This document shows positions 1 through 9,374 of a DNA stretch of 64,000 nt, piece after piece. Source of the DNA: Sphingomonas sp. HMP6 (GTDB taxonomy: Bacteria; Pseudomonadota; Alphaproteobacteria; Sphingomonadales; Sphingomonadaceae); NCBI RefSeq assembly GCF_013374095.1, contig NZ_AP022672.1:1-64000 (forward strand). Direction: 5' to 3'. Numbering within the stretch: the stretch's first letter is position 1; each line of letters opens with the position of its first letter. The notes beneath the pieces were generated by a model. It was not told where the DNA came from and made no database searches. It saw only the letters and a program-made list of their open reading frames with translations. Position numbers and translations under genes: made by a program.

Positions 1-1428
1 GTGATGAATGAGGGGGAGCCAGTCACTGTCGCCACGCGTGTGAGCGGGAACCACAGCTATGGCGCCGACCACGATTCGGTGACGCGTGCCTGGGGCACGG
101 TACGCGCACATTTGCGCGAATCAGCCGGCGCGCGCTTGTTCGATCAGTGGCTGAAGCCGATGGCGCTGGCCGCTTCGCTGGAATCCGATGCCGTCCGCCT
201 CACCCTGCCGTCTGCCTTCATGACCAATTGGGTGCGCAACCATTATTCGGATCGTCTGCTGCAGGAGTTCCGCGCCGTGCTGCCGGGCGTCCGCCGCGTC
301 ACGATCGAAACGGGCGTGGCCGCCGCGCCGGTGCCGGTCCTGACCGTCGAATCGCTCCCAGCGCCCGCAACCGCCGCTCCAATGGCAGAGGCGAAGATTG
401 CGGATCGTCCGCCGCTCGACCCGCGCTTCAGCTTCGATCGTTTCGTGGTCGATGCTTCCAACCGCGTGGCGTTCAATGCCGCGCGCGCGCTGGCCGAGCC
501 GGGCGTGCCGCGGTTCAGCCCGCTGTTTCTCCATTCGGGGACCGGGCAGGGCAAGACGCATCTGATGCATGCGATCGGCACGGCTTATCTGGCGGCGGTG
601 CCCGAGGCGCGCGTGCTGTTGATGTCGGCCGAACGGTTCATGTTCGATTTCGTATCCGCGCTGCGCAATCGCGACACGCACAGCTTCAAGACGCGGCTGC
701 GCTCGGCCGATCTCCTGCTGGTCGACGATCTACAATTCATCGCCGGCAAGGATTCGACGCAGGAAGAATTCTTCCACACGATGAATGAAGTGATGGGCGC
801 GGGTAAACGCCTCGTCATTTCGGCTGATCGTTGCCCGCAGGGACTTGATGGGGTCGAGGCGCGGATCACCTCGCGGCTTTCGTGCGGTCTTGTCGCCGAT
901 ATTAAGACGCCCGATCTCGCGCTGCGCCGCGCGGTGCTGGACCGCAAGCTCGTCGATATGCCCGGCGTATCGGTGCCAGCGGACGTGCTCGATCTGCTTG
1001 CCGCCCGGATCACCGCCAACATTCGCGATCTCGAAGGCGCGCTCAACCGTGTCGTCGCTTATGCGCAGCTGACCGAAAGCGCGATCGACCTGGACTTCGC
1101 GGTGGCGACGCTCGGCGACGTGCTGCGGGGTGCGGAACGCCGCGTCACGATCGACGAGATCCAGAAAGCCGTTTCGGCGCATTTCGAGCTAAAGCCGGTC
1201 GATCTCGTCTCGGCGCGTCGCGCCGTGGTGGTCGCGCGCCCGCGCCAGATCGCCATGTACCTCGCCAAGCGCCTGACGACGCGCTCGCTGCCCGAAATCG
1301 GTCGCAAGTTCGGCGGGCGCGACCATTCGACCGTCATCCACGCCGTCCGCCGGATCGAGGAATTGCGCGACAAGGATCGTGAGATCGACACCGCGGTGCG
1401 CGTGCTGCTGCGCGAGCTTGAGGGCTAA
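1..1428 (+). CDS. dnaA: Chromosomal replication initiator protein DnaA
   Basis: This is the replication initiator, an AAA+ ATPase that binds DnaA boxes and opens oriC. The N-terminal oligomerisation domain (about residues 28-95, starting at the WGTVRAHL segment) is followed by a short linker. The Walker A motif GTGQGKT is at residues 180-186 and Walker B (LLLVDDLQF) is around 238-246. The C-terminal DNA-binding domain carries the DnaA signature around RQIAMYLAKRL and GGRDHSTVIHAV. The length of 475 aa is normal. The frame opens with GTG at base 1 followed directly by ATG; because the window begins there, no ribosome binding site can be judged, and a slightly later start is possible. The minus-strand trpS follows convergently. 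Confidence 0.97.
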   Translation: MMNEGEPVTVATRVSGNHSYGADHDSVTRAWGTVRAHLRESAGARLFDQWLKPMALAASLESDAVRLTLPSAFMTNWVRNHYSDRLLQEFRAVLPGVRRVTIETGVAAAPVPVLTVESLPAPATAAPMAEAKIADRPPLDPRFSFDRFVVDASNRVAFNAARALAEPGVPRFSPLFLHSGTGQGKTHLMHAIGTAYLAAVPEARVLLMSAERFMFDFVSALRNRDTHSFKTRLRSADLLLVDDLQFIAGKDSTQEEFFHTMNEVMGAGKRLVISADRCPQGLDGVEARITSRLSCGLVADIKTPDLALRRAVLDRKLVDMPGVSVPADVLDLLAARITANIRDLEGALNRVVAYAQLTESAIDLDFAVATLGDVLRGAERRVTIDEIQKAVSAHFELKPVDLVSARRAVVVARPRQIAMYLAKRLTTRSLPEIGRKFGGRDHSTVIHAVRRIEELRDKDREIDTAVRVLLRELEG

Positions 1429-1474
1429 GCGACGCGCCTTGCGGTCGAACCCTTGCCTTCGCAGGAGCGCGATC

Positions 1475-2491
1475 TCAGACCTGAAGCCCCACCGCCGCCT
1501 GCACCTTTGACAATGTCGGGGCCGCCAGCGCGCGTGCGCGCGCCGCGCCGTCGGCCAGCACCGCGCTTACCGCCGCACGGTCCGCCAGTAGCGCCGTCAG
1601 CCGCTCCCGGATCGGCGAGAGCGTCGCCACCGCCAGATCGGCGAGCGCAGGCTTGAACGCGCCGAAACCTTGCCCGGCGAACTGCGCCAGCACCGCATCG
1701 GGCGTGACATCCGCCAACGCCGCATAAATCGTCACCAGGTTCTTGGCCTCGGGCCGTTCGGCCAGCCCCGCCATCGCGTCCGGCAGAACATCGGCATCGC
1801 TCTTCGCCTTGCGGATTTTCCCCGCGATCGTGTCGTCGTCATCGACCAGATTGATGCGGCTGGCATCGCTCGGATCGGATTTGGACATCTTCGCGCTCGC
1901 ATCGCGCAAGCTCATGATGCGCGGGGCGGCTTTGGAGATGAACGGCTCGGGCAGCGTGAACGTATCGCCGTAATCGCTGTTGAACTTGACCGCGATGTCG
2001 CGCGCGAGTTCGAGGTGCTGCTTCTGGTCTTCGCCAACCGGCACGTGCGTCGCCTGATAGAGCAACACGTCGGCGGCTTGCAGCACGGGATAGGTAAACA
2101 GCCCGACGCTCTGGCTTTCGCCCTTCTTGCCGGCCTTGTCCTTCCACTGCGTCATGCGGGAGAGCCACCCCATCCGCGCGGTGCCGCCGAGGATCCAGTG
2201 CAGCGCGCTATGTTCGGCGACGCGCGCCTGGTTGAACAGGATCGAACGCTGCGGGTCGATGCCGCACGCCAGCAGCGTCGCGGCCATTTCGGTGGTGTGC
2301 GCGTTGAGCTCGCCGGGCACGACCGGCTGCGACAGCGCGTGTAAATCGGCGAGGAAAAACAGGCACTCCTCGTCCGGCTGCATCGCATCCTGCATGCTAA
2401 CCCATTGCTTGATCGCACCGAGATAATTGCCGAGGTGAAGGTTGCCCGTGGGCTGGATGCCGGAGACGATCCGGGCGGGATGGGGGCGCAT
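1475..2491 (-). CDS. trpS: Tryptophan--tRNA ligase
   Basis: Class I aminoacyl-tRNA synthetase that charges tRNA-Trp. The HIGH-type signature appears as GNLHLGNYLG near residue 17, preceded by the family-typical SGIQPTG, and the second signature as KMSKSDPS in the middle of the protein. At 338 aa it has the usual bacterial TrpS length. It begins three bases after the murJ stop codon, so secB, murJ and trpS run in one direction and murJ-trpS are almost certainly co-transcribed. The cognate tRNA-Trp gene is at 58769-58845. Confidence 0.96.
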   Translation of the reverse strand: MRPHPARIVSGIQPTGNLHLGNYLGAIKQWVSMQDAMQPDEECLFFLADLHALSQPVVPGELNAHTTEMAATLLACGIDPQRSILFNQARVAEHSALHWILGGTARMGWLSRMTQWKDKAGKKGESQSVGLFTYPVLQAADVLLYQATHVPVGEDQKQHLELARDIAVKFNSDYGDTFTLPEPFISKAAPRIMSLRDASAKMSKSDPSDASRINLVDDDDTIAGKIRKAKSDADVLPDAMAGLAERPEAKNLVTIYAALADVTPDAVLAQFAGQGFGAFKPALADLAVATLSPIRERLTALLADRAAVSAVLADGAARARALAAPTLSKVQAAVGLQV

Positions 2492-2494
2492 GGG

Positions 2495-4087
2495 TTATTC
2501 CTGAACGGGTTTCGAGGTGGCACCACGCTTGCGCAACAGCGCTTTGAGATCGGCAATGCGATAAGCGCGCGTGAGGAAACAAGCGACCACATAGATCGCC
2601 ATCCCCGCGCCGACTAGCACGCCGAGCGCGGCATAGCGGATCACCAGCGGTCCGCCGAGATAGGGATCGAGCAACTGTCTGCACGCGAACACCGTCGCCC
2701 CCATCAGCACCGCCGCCAGTGCGAGCCGCGGGACACGCCGCCGCAATTGCGCATCCGCCACGAAATGCCCGCGCTTGGCGAGCGTCGCATACAGCATCGC
2801 GACATTGACGGTCGAGGCGAGCGCGGTGGCAAGTGGCGGGCCGACATGGCCGATCCACGGGATCATGATAAGATTGCCGATAATATTGACCACGATCGAC
2901 AACATGGCGAAGCGGACGGGCGTCTTCGTATCGCCGCGCGCATAATAGCCCGGCGTCAGCACCTTCACGAGCACATAGGACGGCAGGCCGATCGAAAAGG
3001 CACTGAGCGCCCAGCCGCATTTGCGGGCATCCTCGGCGGTGAATCGGCCATATTCGAACAGCCCGCGCACGATCGGTTCGGCTGCAATCATGAAGGCGAC
3101 GGTGGCGGGTAGGGTGAGGAACAGCGCCAATTCGATCCCGCGGTTCTGCGTGTCCATCGCCGCTTCGTCCTGACCGGTCGACAGCAGTCTGGAGATCGTC
3201 GGCAGCAGGATCGTGCCAAGCCCGATACCGATCAGCCCGAGCGGAAGCTGGTTCAGGCGGTCGGCATAATAGATGTACGTGATCGACCCCGAGGCAAGCA
3301 GGCTCCCGGCCAGCGAGGTCGAGATCAGCAGATTGATCTGCGCTGCACCTGCGCCCGCTGCGGCGGGGACGATCAGCCGCAACATCTCGCGCACGTCCTT
3401 GTCGAGCCGCGGCATTCGCAGCCGCATGTCGACCCCCGCGCGGCGGCACGCCCAGATCAGCCATAAGAGCTGCAAAACGCCGCCTGCCGTGACCGAAATC
3501 GCCTGAACCCGCGCGGTTTCATATTCGTTGGCGCCGTGGAACGCCCACAGCCCGACGATCATCGCGAGGTTGAGCAGGATCGGTGCTGCGGCATTGACCC
3601 AGAATTTGTCGAGTGAATTGAGGATCCCGCCCAGCAGCGACGCCAGCGAAATCAGTGCGAGATAGGGCAGCGTGATCCGCGACAGCATCACCGCAAAGGC
3701 GAATTGCTCCAGGCTGGGATTCTGTCGCGCGAACCCGCCCGATAACAGCCAGGTGATCGGATAGGCCGCCAGTAACAGTGCGACCGTGAACACGATCAGC
3801 ACCGGCAGCAGGACGGCCAGTGCGCGCTCGGCAAAGACGTACCCGCCGGCGATCCCGTCGGGTCCGGCGGCCTTTTTATTGAACATCGGGATGAAGGCGG
3901 CGGAGAAGGCACCCTCCGCAAACAGCGCGCGGAACATGTTGGGGAGCCGGAAGGCGACGCCGTTGAACGCATCCGATGCGAAGCCTGCGCCGACATAGCG
4001 CGCGGCCAGAGAATCGCGCAGCAACGCCAACACGCGGCTGGCAAGCGTGAGGCCCCCCACCGAGCCGAGCGATTTGACGAGGTTCAT
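2495..4087 (-). CDS. murJ: Lipid II flippase MurJ (MviN family)
   Basis: Inner-membrane flippase that moves the peptidoglycan precursor lipid II to the periplasmic side. The protein is 530 aa with about 14 hydrophobic segments. The N terminus has the family-typical run SRVLALLRD followed by SDAFNGVAFRLPNMFRAL, and FAEGAFSAAFIP around residues 58-69. It lies between secB (upstream, separated by an inverted repeat) and trpS (three bases downstream). No damage is visible. Confidence 0.95.
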   Translation of the reverse strand: MNLVKSLGSVGGLTLASRVLALLRDSLAARYVGAGFASDAFNGVAFRLPNMFRALFAEGAFSAAFIPMFNKKAAGPDGIAGGYVFAERALAVLLPVLIVFTVALLLAAYPITWLLSGGFARQNPSLEQFAFAVMLSRITLPYLALISLASLLGGILNSLDKFWVNAAAPILLNLAMIVGLWAFHGANEYETARVQAISVTAGGVLQLLWLIWACRRAGVDMRLRMPRLDKDVREMLRLIVPAAAGAGAAQINLLISTSLAGSLLASGSITYIYYADRLNQLPLGLIGIGLGTILLPTISRLLSTGQDEAAMDTQNRGIELALFLTLPATVAFMIAAEPIVRGLFEYGRFTAEDARKCGWALSAFSIGLPSYVLVKVLTPGYYARGDTKTPVRFAMLSIVVNIIGNLIMIPWIGHVGPPLATALASTVNVAMLYATLAKRGHFVADAQLRRRVPRLALAAVLMGATVFACRQLLDPYLGGPLVIRYAALGVLVGAGMAIYVVACFLTRAYRIADLKALLRKRGATSKPVQE

Positions 4088-4111
4088 CGCGCCAATCTCG
4101 AAATCATTACC

Positions 4112-4205
4112 GTCACCCCGGACTTGTTCCGGGGTCCACCGGGCCGCGCGACATTTCGGCGACTATCGTGCGGCACCGTGGACCCCGGGACAAGCCCGGG
4201 GTGAC
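4112..4205. repeat. REP-like inverted repeat between murJ and secB
   Basis: Two 28-nt arms at 4112-4139 and 4178-4205 are inverted copies with 26 of 28 positions matching; the core is GTCACCCCGG...CCGGGGTCCAC. Each arm can also fold on itself. It fills most of the murJ-secB gap and could act as a transcript-stabilising or attenuating hairpin. A degenerate single arm seems to recur near 5612-5634, and a short piece near 9362. Confidence 0.8.
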
Positions 4206-4214
4206 GAGTAGTGA

Positions 4215-4739
4215 TCACGCCGTCCCGATCGTGCCCATCACGTCGCCCGATTCCTGCTGCGCCATGAACGCGCCGCCGAAATCGATCGGCTCGAGCATCA
4301 AGGGCGGGAAGCCGCCGTCGCGAATCGCGTCGGCCAGTACGCGTCGCGCGAACGGGAAGATCAAGCGTGGTGCCTCGGCCAGCAGGAACGGCTGGAGATG
4401 TTCGGCCGGGAAATTGCGCAAGCCGAACAAGCCGGCGTACGACAAGTCGACGAGGAACGCGACGGTGCCCTCAGCCTCTGCCTTCACTTCGATGCGCAGC
4501 ACGATTTCATACACGTCGTCGCCGACCTGCGCCGACGCAATGTTGAACTGCACATCGATCGCGGGGGCGATCTGGTTCTGATAGATCGCCGGCGCGTTCG
4601 GATTTTCGAACGACAAGTCTTTCACATATTGCGAGATCAGGCCTGCGGCAGGTGCCGTATCCTCGCCATTGGCGAGCGGTGCGCCGCCATTTTCGTACGG
4701 GCCGTCGCCGTTAATCGTGCCGTCGTCCTGCTCACTCAT
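4215..4739 (-). CDS. secB: Protein-export chaperone SecB
   Basis: Cytosolic tetrameric chaperone that keeps preproteins unfolded and hands them to SecA. The 174-aa frame shows the family motifs LSFENPNAP near residue 40, a central segment YEIVLRIEVKAE and the C-terminal PLMLEPIDF. The ATG at 4739 (MSEQDDG) is preferred over an upstream ATG because the family normally starts with a short acidic N terminus and a promoter-like sequence lies just upstream. It is divergent from the Tim44-like gene and precedes murJ on the same strand. Confidence 0.93.
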   Translation of the reverse strand: MSEQDDGTINGDGPYENGGAPLANGEDTAPAAGLISQYVKDLSFENPNAPAIYQNQIAPAIDVQFNIASAQVGDDVYEIVLRIEVKAEAEGTVAFLVDLSYAGLFGLRNFPAEHLQPFLLAEAPRLIFPFARRVLADAIRDGGFPPLMLEPIDFGGAFMAQQESGDVMGTIGTA

Positions 4740-4761
4740 GGAACTTCGTCCTATTCCTGTC

Positions 4762-4791
4762 CGTATAGCCACGGCTATGTGCCGCTGTCGA
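4762..4791 (-). promoter_or_regulatory. Candidate sigma70-type promoter of secB
   Basis: On the minus strand TCGACA (4786-4791) and TATACG (4762-4767) are separated by 18 bases and lie about 25 bases upstream of the secB ATG. Recognised by eye only. Confidence 0.4.
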
Positions 4792-4860
4792 AGGCGCGCG
4801 CCTAGCAGGGGGTGACGCCGAGTTCAACATGGCCCGCCGCTGGGGTTGCTATCGCATCAT

Positions 4861-4889
4861 TTGAATCCGCGGCCCGTTACGCCTATGTA
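4861..4889 (+). promoter_or_regulatory. Candidate sigma70-type promoter of the Tim44-like gene
   Basis: TTGAAT (4861-4866) and TATGTA (4884-4889) with a 17-base spacer, 30 bases before the GTG start at 4919. A GGAGG-like ribosome binding site (4910-4914) follows. Confidence 0.45.
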
Positions 4890-4918
4890 GCAGGATCGCA
4901 GGACGGACCGGAGGCCAA

Positions 4919-5563
4919 GTGTTCTTAGTTGTAATTCTCGCAATGGTGGCCGGGTTCATGGCGTTGCAGCTGTACCGCGTGCTCGGCAAGCGTACCGGCC
5001 ACGAGCAGCCGCTTCCCCGGCCAGCCGAAGAACGTGCGCGGCTGACCGTCGTACAGCGCCCGATCGAGGCGGTGACCGACGGCCGCGAGCCGATCGGCCG
5101 CGCAGTCGAGCCGAAGGCAGAAGCCGGCGTCCGCGCGATCATCGCAGCGGATTCGTCGTTCGATGTTGCACGGTTCCTTGAAGGCGCGCAGTCGGCCTAT
5201 CGGATGATCCTGGAAGCCTATTGGAAGGGTGATGAGGAACAGCTCGGCTGGCTCGCCGAGGACGAGGTGCGTGACGCCTTCACTCAGGCGATCCTCGCGC
5301 GCACCACGGCGGGGCATGTGCTCGACAACCGTCTGGTGTCGATCGAGCGTGCCATGATCGCCGATGCGGCGCTCGAAGGTAAGCTGGCGCGGATTACGGT
5401 GCGCTTCGATGCCGATATCGCTGCGGTGACCCGCGATGCGGACGGCACAGTGATTGCCGGATCGATGACCGACGCGGTTGAGACGCACGACATCTGGACC
5501 TTTGCGCGGACGCTCAAGAGCAAAGACGTGAATTGGAAACTCGCCGATACCGACGAGGCATAA
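4919..5563 (+). CDS. Tim44/TimA-like inner-membrane-anchored protein
   Basis: The protein is 214 aa with one N-terminal membrane segment (about residues 2-20, VFLVVILAMVAGFMALQL), a polar linker, and a C-terminal globular domain from about residue 75 (DSSFDVARFLEGAQSAYRM onward). That domain matches the Tim44-like fold, with a long helix followed by a cone-shaped sheet. In alphaproteobacteria such proteins sit next to secB divergently, as here, and are thought to act in membrane-protein or protein-export assembly; the exact role is not established. The GTG start has a GGAGG-like site five bases upstream. The mltA gene begins 150 bases after its stop. Confidence 0.85.
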   Translation: MFLVVILAMVAGFMALQLYRVLGKRTGHEQPLPRPAEERARLTVVQRPIEAVTDGREPIGRAVEPKAEAGVRAIIAADSSFDVARFLEGAQSAYRMILEAYWKGDEEQLGWLAEDEVRDAFTQAILARTTAGHVLDNRLVSIERAMIADAALEGKLARITVRFDADIAAVTRDADGTVIAGSMTDAVETHDIWTFARTLKSKDVNWKLADTDEA

Positions 5564-5712
5564 CGCGCGCGCTGGGCGCCGTCCGATCGCTCCATTCGAA
5601 ATATCGGCACGCCAGACTTGTTCCGCGGGTCACCATGCCGCAAAGATCACGCCGTCGTTTTGACGTACGGTGGCTGCTGGAAAAGGTCCGGCATGATTCA
5701 GGGGTAGCGCGC

Positions 5713-6975
5713 TTGCGGCTCGACAAAATCTTGCGGCGACAAACGAGTGTCGGGTTGGCCCTCCTGCTCGCGGCCTGCGGCGGCGGCCAGATCGAGCGCC
5801 CCAGCCAATATCGCCCCGCTGCCGCCCTTGTGCCAATTCGCGCGACCCCGATCGCGCCGCAACCGGCGCCGGTCGTCGCTCCCGGTACCGCAAACGCGGC
5901 GAGCGCGGGCGTGATCGCCGGGCCACCGCTTTACACGCTGCCGATCGACGAGCCCGTTGCGGCGCGCGTGCTGACTGCCTTCCGATCCTCTTGTTCGTCG
6001 CTCCAGCGTCGGCCCGACATTTCAGGCCTGACGCGCGGCAGCGACTGGACGCCGGCCTGCACCGCCGCTGCCACCGTGCCCAGTGGCGAGGCGCGCGCGT
6101 TCTTCGCGCAATATTTCGAGGCGGTGCAGGTCGGCGACGGCAAAGCCTTTGCAACGGGCTATTACGAACCCGAAATCCGTGGATCGCGTGATCGGCGCAG
6201 TGGCTATGACGTTCCGGTTTACGCCCGCCCGCGCGATCTGGCGGAGGTCGATCTGGGCGCATTCAGCGAAACGCTCAAGGGCAAGCGGATTCGCGGACAC
6301 GTCGTCGGGCAAAACTTCGTGCCCTATGACGATCGCACCGCGATCGAGCAGGGCACGCTCGACGGACGCGCACCCGTGATCGCTTGGGCGGCCGACCCGG
6401 TCGAGCTGTTCTTCCTGCAAATTCAGGGGTCTGGCCGGCTGCGGCAGCCCGACGGTTCGGTCGTCAGGATCGGCTATGACACGCAGAACGGGCGCGATTA
6501 CACCGGCATCGGCGCGTTGATGAAGAAGCGCGGTCTGCTCGCGCCGGGGCAGAGTTCGATGCAGGGCCTGGTCCAATGGCTGCATGATCATCCCGAGCAG
6601 GGCCGCGACATCATGCGCGAAAACAAGAGCTACGTGTTTTTCCGCGAGCTTTCCGGCCCGCCGCTCGGTGCGCTGGGCCTGCCGGTGACCGGCGGCGTGA
6701 GTGCTGCTGCCGACCCTCATTTCGTGCCGCTCGGCGCGCCCGTCCTGCTGTCGATGGACCGTGCGGATGCAAGCCGCCTGTGGGTGGTGCAGGACACCGG
6801 CGGTGCCATCAAGGGCTCCAACCGGATCGATACCTTCTGGGGCGCGGGTGCCGATGCCGAGGCGACCGCCGGCGGCATGGCGGCGCGCGGTACCGCGTTC
6901 CTGCTGCTGCCGGTCGGTACGCTTGCCCGCCTGTCCAATGAGAGGGCCAATGGGAACGCGTCCGCTCAGCCCTGA
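5713..6975 (+). CDS. mltA: Membrane-bound lytic murein transglycosylase A (lipoprotein)
   Basis: Outer-membrane lipoprotein that cleaves peptidoglycan glycan strands with formation of 1,6-anhydro-MurNAc. From a TTG at 5713, with AGGGG eight bases upstream, the protein starts with a lipoprotein signal peptide ending in LLAAC (Cys22). The frame stays open further upstream without signal-like sequence, so this start was preferred; a TTG at 5731 is the alternative. The MltA domain contains GYYEPEI and the C-terminal 3D domain QDTGGAIKGSNRIDTFWG, in which Asp361 corresponds to the catalytic aspartate of the family. Its 3' end overlaps the following Smr gene by 26 bases. Confidence 0.92.
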   Translation: MRLDKILRRQTSVGLALLLAACGGGQIERPSQYRPAAALVPIRATPIAPQPAPVVAPGTANAASAGVIAGPPLYTLPIDEPVAARVLTAFRSSCSSLQRRPDISGLTRGSDWTPACTAAATVPSGEARAFFAQYFEAVQVGDGKAFATGYYEPEIRGSRDRRSGYDVPVYARPRDLAEVDLGAFSETLKGKRIRGHVVGQNFVPYDDRTAIEQGTLDGRAPVIAWAADPVELFFLQIQGSGRLRQPDGSVVRIGYDTQNGRDYTGIGALMKKRGLLAPGQSSMQGLVQWLHDHPEQGRDIMRENKSYVFFRELSGPPLGALGLPVTGGVSAAADPHFVPLGAPVLLSMDRADASRLWVVQDTGGAIKGSNRIDTFWGAGADAEATAGGMAARGTAFLLLPVGTLARLSNERANGNASAQP

Positions 6976-7585
6976 CGAAGCGGCGCTATGGGCGCGCGTG
7001 ATGGCAGGCGTGCGGCCGATGAAGGCGAAACGGGCGATCGATCCGGCATCGACCGTCGCCAAGTCGCTCGTTGCACCTGCACCCAAGCCGTTCGTGCCGA
7101 ACGTCGACGTGGCACCGGCTCGTCACAGGGCCACCCCCATAGTGCGGGCCACAGTCCCGGATATGGCTCCTCGACTTGGCGCAAAGCGGACGGAGTCCGC
7201 ATCATCCGGGCCCGCCAACACTCTTGACGGCACGTGGGACCGCCAACTCTCCCGCGGTCTCGTGTCGCCCGACCGCACGATCGATCTGCACGGCCACACC
7301 CTCCACTCCGCGCACGACCTGCTCGATGCCGCGTTGGACGCCGCGATCCGGGGCGGCAACCGCCTGATCCTGCTCATCACCGGCAAGCCGCCGCGCCCCA
7401 CCAGCGAACGGCCGCACGCGCGCGGCGCGATCCGGGCGGCGACGGGGGATTGGCTGGCCGGCTCGCGTCATGCTTCGTCGATTGCGGCGGTGCGCGCCGC
7501 CCATCCGCGCCACGGCGGGGCAGGGGCGCTGTATATCATCCTTCGCAAGCCGCGTCCGCAGACGGCACCTTCGCGAAAGTCTTAA
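6950..7585 (+). CDS. Smr-domain protein
   Basis: The 211-aa protein has a disordered, charged N-terminal half and a C-terminal Smr domain (about residues 110-207). The domain opens with the hallmark TIDLHGHTLHSA and continues with LILLITGKPP and a final LYIILRKP strand. Smr domains of this stand-alone type are linked to nuclease activity on RNA or branched DNA, but the substrate here is unknown. The ATG at 6950 sits behind GAGAGGG and overlaps mltA by 26 bases, so the two genes are translationally linked. This mltA-Smr pairing is common in sphingomonads and relatives. Confidence 0.88.
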   Translation: MGTRPLSPDEAALWARVMAGVRPMKAKRAIDPASTVAKSLVAPAPKPFVPNVDVAPARHRATPIVRATVPDMAPRLGAKRTESASSGPANTLDGTWDRQLSRGLVSPDRTIDLHGHTLHSAHDLLDAALDAAIRGGNRLILLITGKPPRPTSERPHARGAIRAATGDWLAGSRHASSIAAVRAAHPRHGGAGALYIILRKPRPQTAPSRKS

Positions 7586-7652
7586 CCTTTAGCTGGCATG
7601 GTCCTTCCGGGTCCGAGCACTGTGCCCGGGGTGGGAGTCACGCGACATCGCA

Positions 7653-9341
7653 ATGGACGAGGTATCGCTGAAAAGCCGCGCGATCGTGTTCGCGATGTGC
7701 GCCGGGGCGGTTGCGTTCATTCTGGCGCTTGTCGCGACGTCGAGCGGCGGCGTCGACATCACCAATATCTCGCGCGCGCTGATCCCGGCGGTGGTTTGTG
7801 CCACCATGTGCTGGGCATCGGCGGAGCGCAGCATTTCTGCAACCGCCGCCGCCATCGATGCGGCGATCGCGCGCCTCACCCGTGCCGCGCACGGCGATCT
7901 AAGCGGCGAGATTCCCCCGGAAATCGCCGTGAACGTGCCGCAACTCGCGGCGGCAATGCAAAGCCTGTTCGAACAGTTGAATGCCAACCTCGACAGTGTT
8001 CACCGCCTCGCCATGTTTGATTCGGTCACGGGTCTTGCCAACCGCACCAACTTCCGGCGCACGTGCGAACGCCTGTTGGTCGAGGCGCCGATCGGCCCCG
8101 GCACGCGCGGGGGCGGGGCATTGTTCTTTATCGATCTGGATCGTTTCAAGGCGGTCAACGATACGATGGGACATGCCTGTGGCGACATGTTGCTCGGGAT
8201 GGTTGCCAACCGGCTGCGTGCAGTCGCCGAAAGCGTGGCGGTCCCACCAGGCAGTCCGGCCCCCTTGATCGGGCGATTGGCGGGTGACGAATTCACCATG
8301 TTCTTCAGCACGCTTGGCGATAGCGTCGAGGCCGCGCGGATCGGGCGCGGCGTGTTGTTCGCGCTTGCCGAGCCGTTCGATCTCGCGGGTGCCGAGGTCA
8401 CGATCGGTGCGTCGATCGGCATTGCACTGCGCCCGCAACACGGAGAATCGCTGACTGACCTGATGCGCGCGGCCGATGCCGCGATGTATCACGCCAAGGC
8501 GAGCGGCCGTGGTCGCGCCGAACATTTCACCGAAGCGCTCGCCGCGCAGATCGCCGAGCGCGCCGTGCTGGAAAGCGATTTGCGCGAGGCGATCGATCGC
8601 GACGAATTCACCCTCGTGTTCCAGCCACAAGTCGGCGCGGAGGACGGTCGCATCGTGGCTGCCGAGGCGCTGCTGCGCTGGCGTCACCCGCGCGACGGCC
8701 TGCGCTTGCCCGGCAGCTTCCTCGAACGTGCCGAGGAGACCGGGCTGATCGTCGAGATCGGCGAGTGGGTCGTCCACACCGTTGCCGAGACGATCGCACG
8801 CTGGGGCCGGATCGGGATCGAGCAACGGCTAGCCGTCAACGTCTCGCCGCGTGAACTCGACCATGCGACCTTCTTTCGTCGCCTGCGCGAGGCAATGCGC
8901 GCGGCCAATGCGCCGGCGCATCTGCTCGAGCTGGAGATCAGTGAAACGCTCGCGATGCACTGTAGTAGCGAGGTGATCGAGGCGATCGCCTTGCTCCGCG
9001 CCGACGGTGCGACGATTGCCGTTGATGATTTCGGCACCGGTTATTCCAACCTGGCGCGCCTGCGCAGCTTGCCGATCGACCGGATCAAGCTCGATCGCAG
9101 CCTGATCGAACATATCGCCGAGGATGCCGACGCGCGCAGTATCGCGCATGCGGTGATTGGCCTGATCCATGGTCTGGGCTGCGAGGCGGTGGGCGAGGGG
9201 ATCGAGAGCCATGCGCAAGCCGAGATCCTGCGGATCATCGGGTGCGACGTGATTCAGGGGTATGCCGTCGCATCGCCGATGGATGAAGAGGCGTTCATCT
9301 CGTGGAGCCAAGACGAGGTCCGCTGGGCTTCGGCGGGGTGA
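7653..9341 (+). CDS. Membrane-anchored GGDEF/EAL protein (cyclic-di-GMP phosphodiesterase likely)
   Basis: Two N-terminal membrane segments (about residues 10-32 and 40-56) lead into a HAMP-like helix and a GGDEF domain whose signature is AGDEF at 210-214, i.e. the first Gly is replaced by Ala. No RxxD inhibitory site is visible upstream of it. The EAL domain starts near 310 and keeps the catalytic set: EAL (338-340), NVSP, EISE, DDFGTGYSN, IKLDRS and GEGIES. Phosphodiesterase activity is therefore expected, while the altered GGDEF may be inactive, weak or regulatory. The gene is monocistronic by spacing. Confidence 0.9.
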   Translation: MDEVSLKSRAIVFAMCAGAVAFILALVATSSGGVDITNISRALIPAVVCATMCWASAERSISATAAAIDAAIARLTRAAHGDLSGEIPPEIAVNVPQLAAAMQSLFEQLNANLDSVHRLAMFDSVTGLANRTNFRRTCERLLVEAPIGPGTRGGGALFFIDLDRFKAVNDTMGHACGDMLLGMVANRLRAVAESVAVPPGSPAPLIGRLAGDEFTMFFSTLGDSVEAARIGRGVLFALAEPFDLAGAEVTIGASIGIALRPQHGESLTDLMRAADAAMYHAKASGRGRAEHFTEALAAQIAERAVLESDLREAIDRDEFTLVFQPQVGAEDGRIVAAEALLRWRHPRDGLRLPGSFLERAEETGLIVEIGEWVVHTVAETIARWGRIGIEQRLAVNVSPRELDHATFFRRLREAMRAANAPAHLLELEISETLAMHCSSEVIEAIALLRADGATIAVDDFGTGYSNLARLRSLPIDRIKLDRSLIEHIAEDADARSIAHAVIGLIHGLGCEAVGEGIESHAQAEILRIIGCDVIQGYAVASPMDEEAFISWSQDEVRWASAG

Positions 9342-9374
9342 CGTACCGCGGTTATGCGGCCGTCACCCCGGCTG

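Noticed and set aside
1..1428. oriC or DnaA-box cluster near dnaA
   Set aside because: The upstream side of dnaA is outside the window and I saw no clear box cluster in the dnaA-trpS gap.
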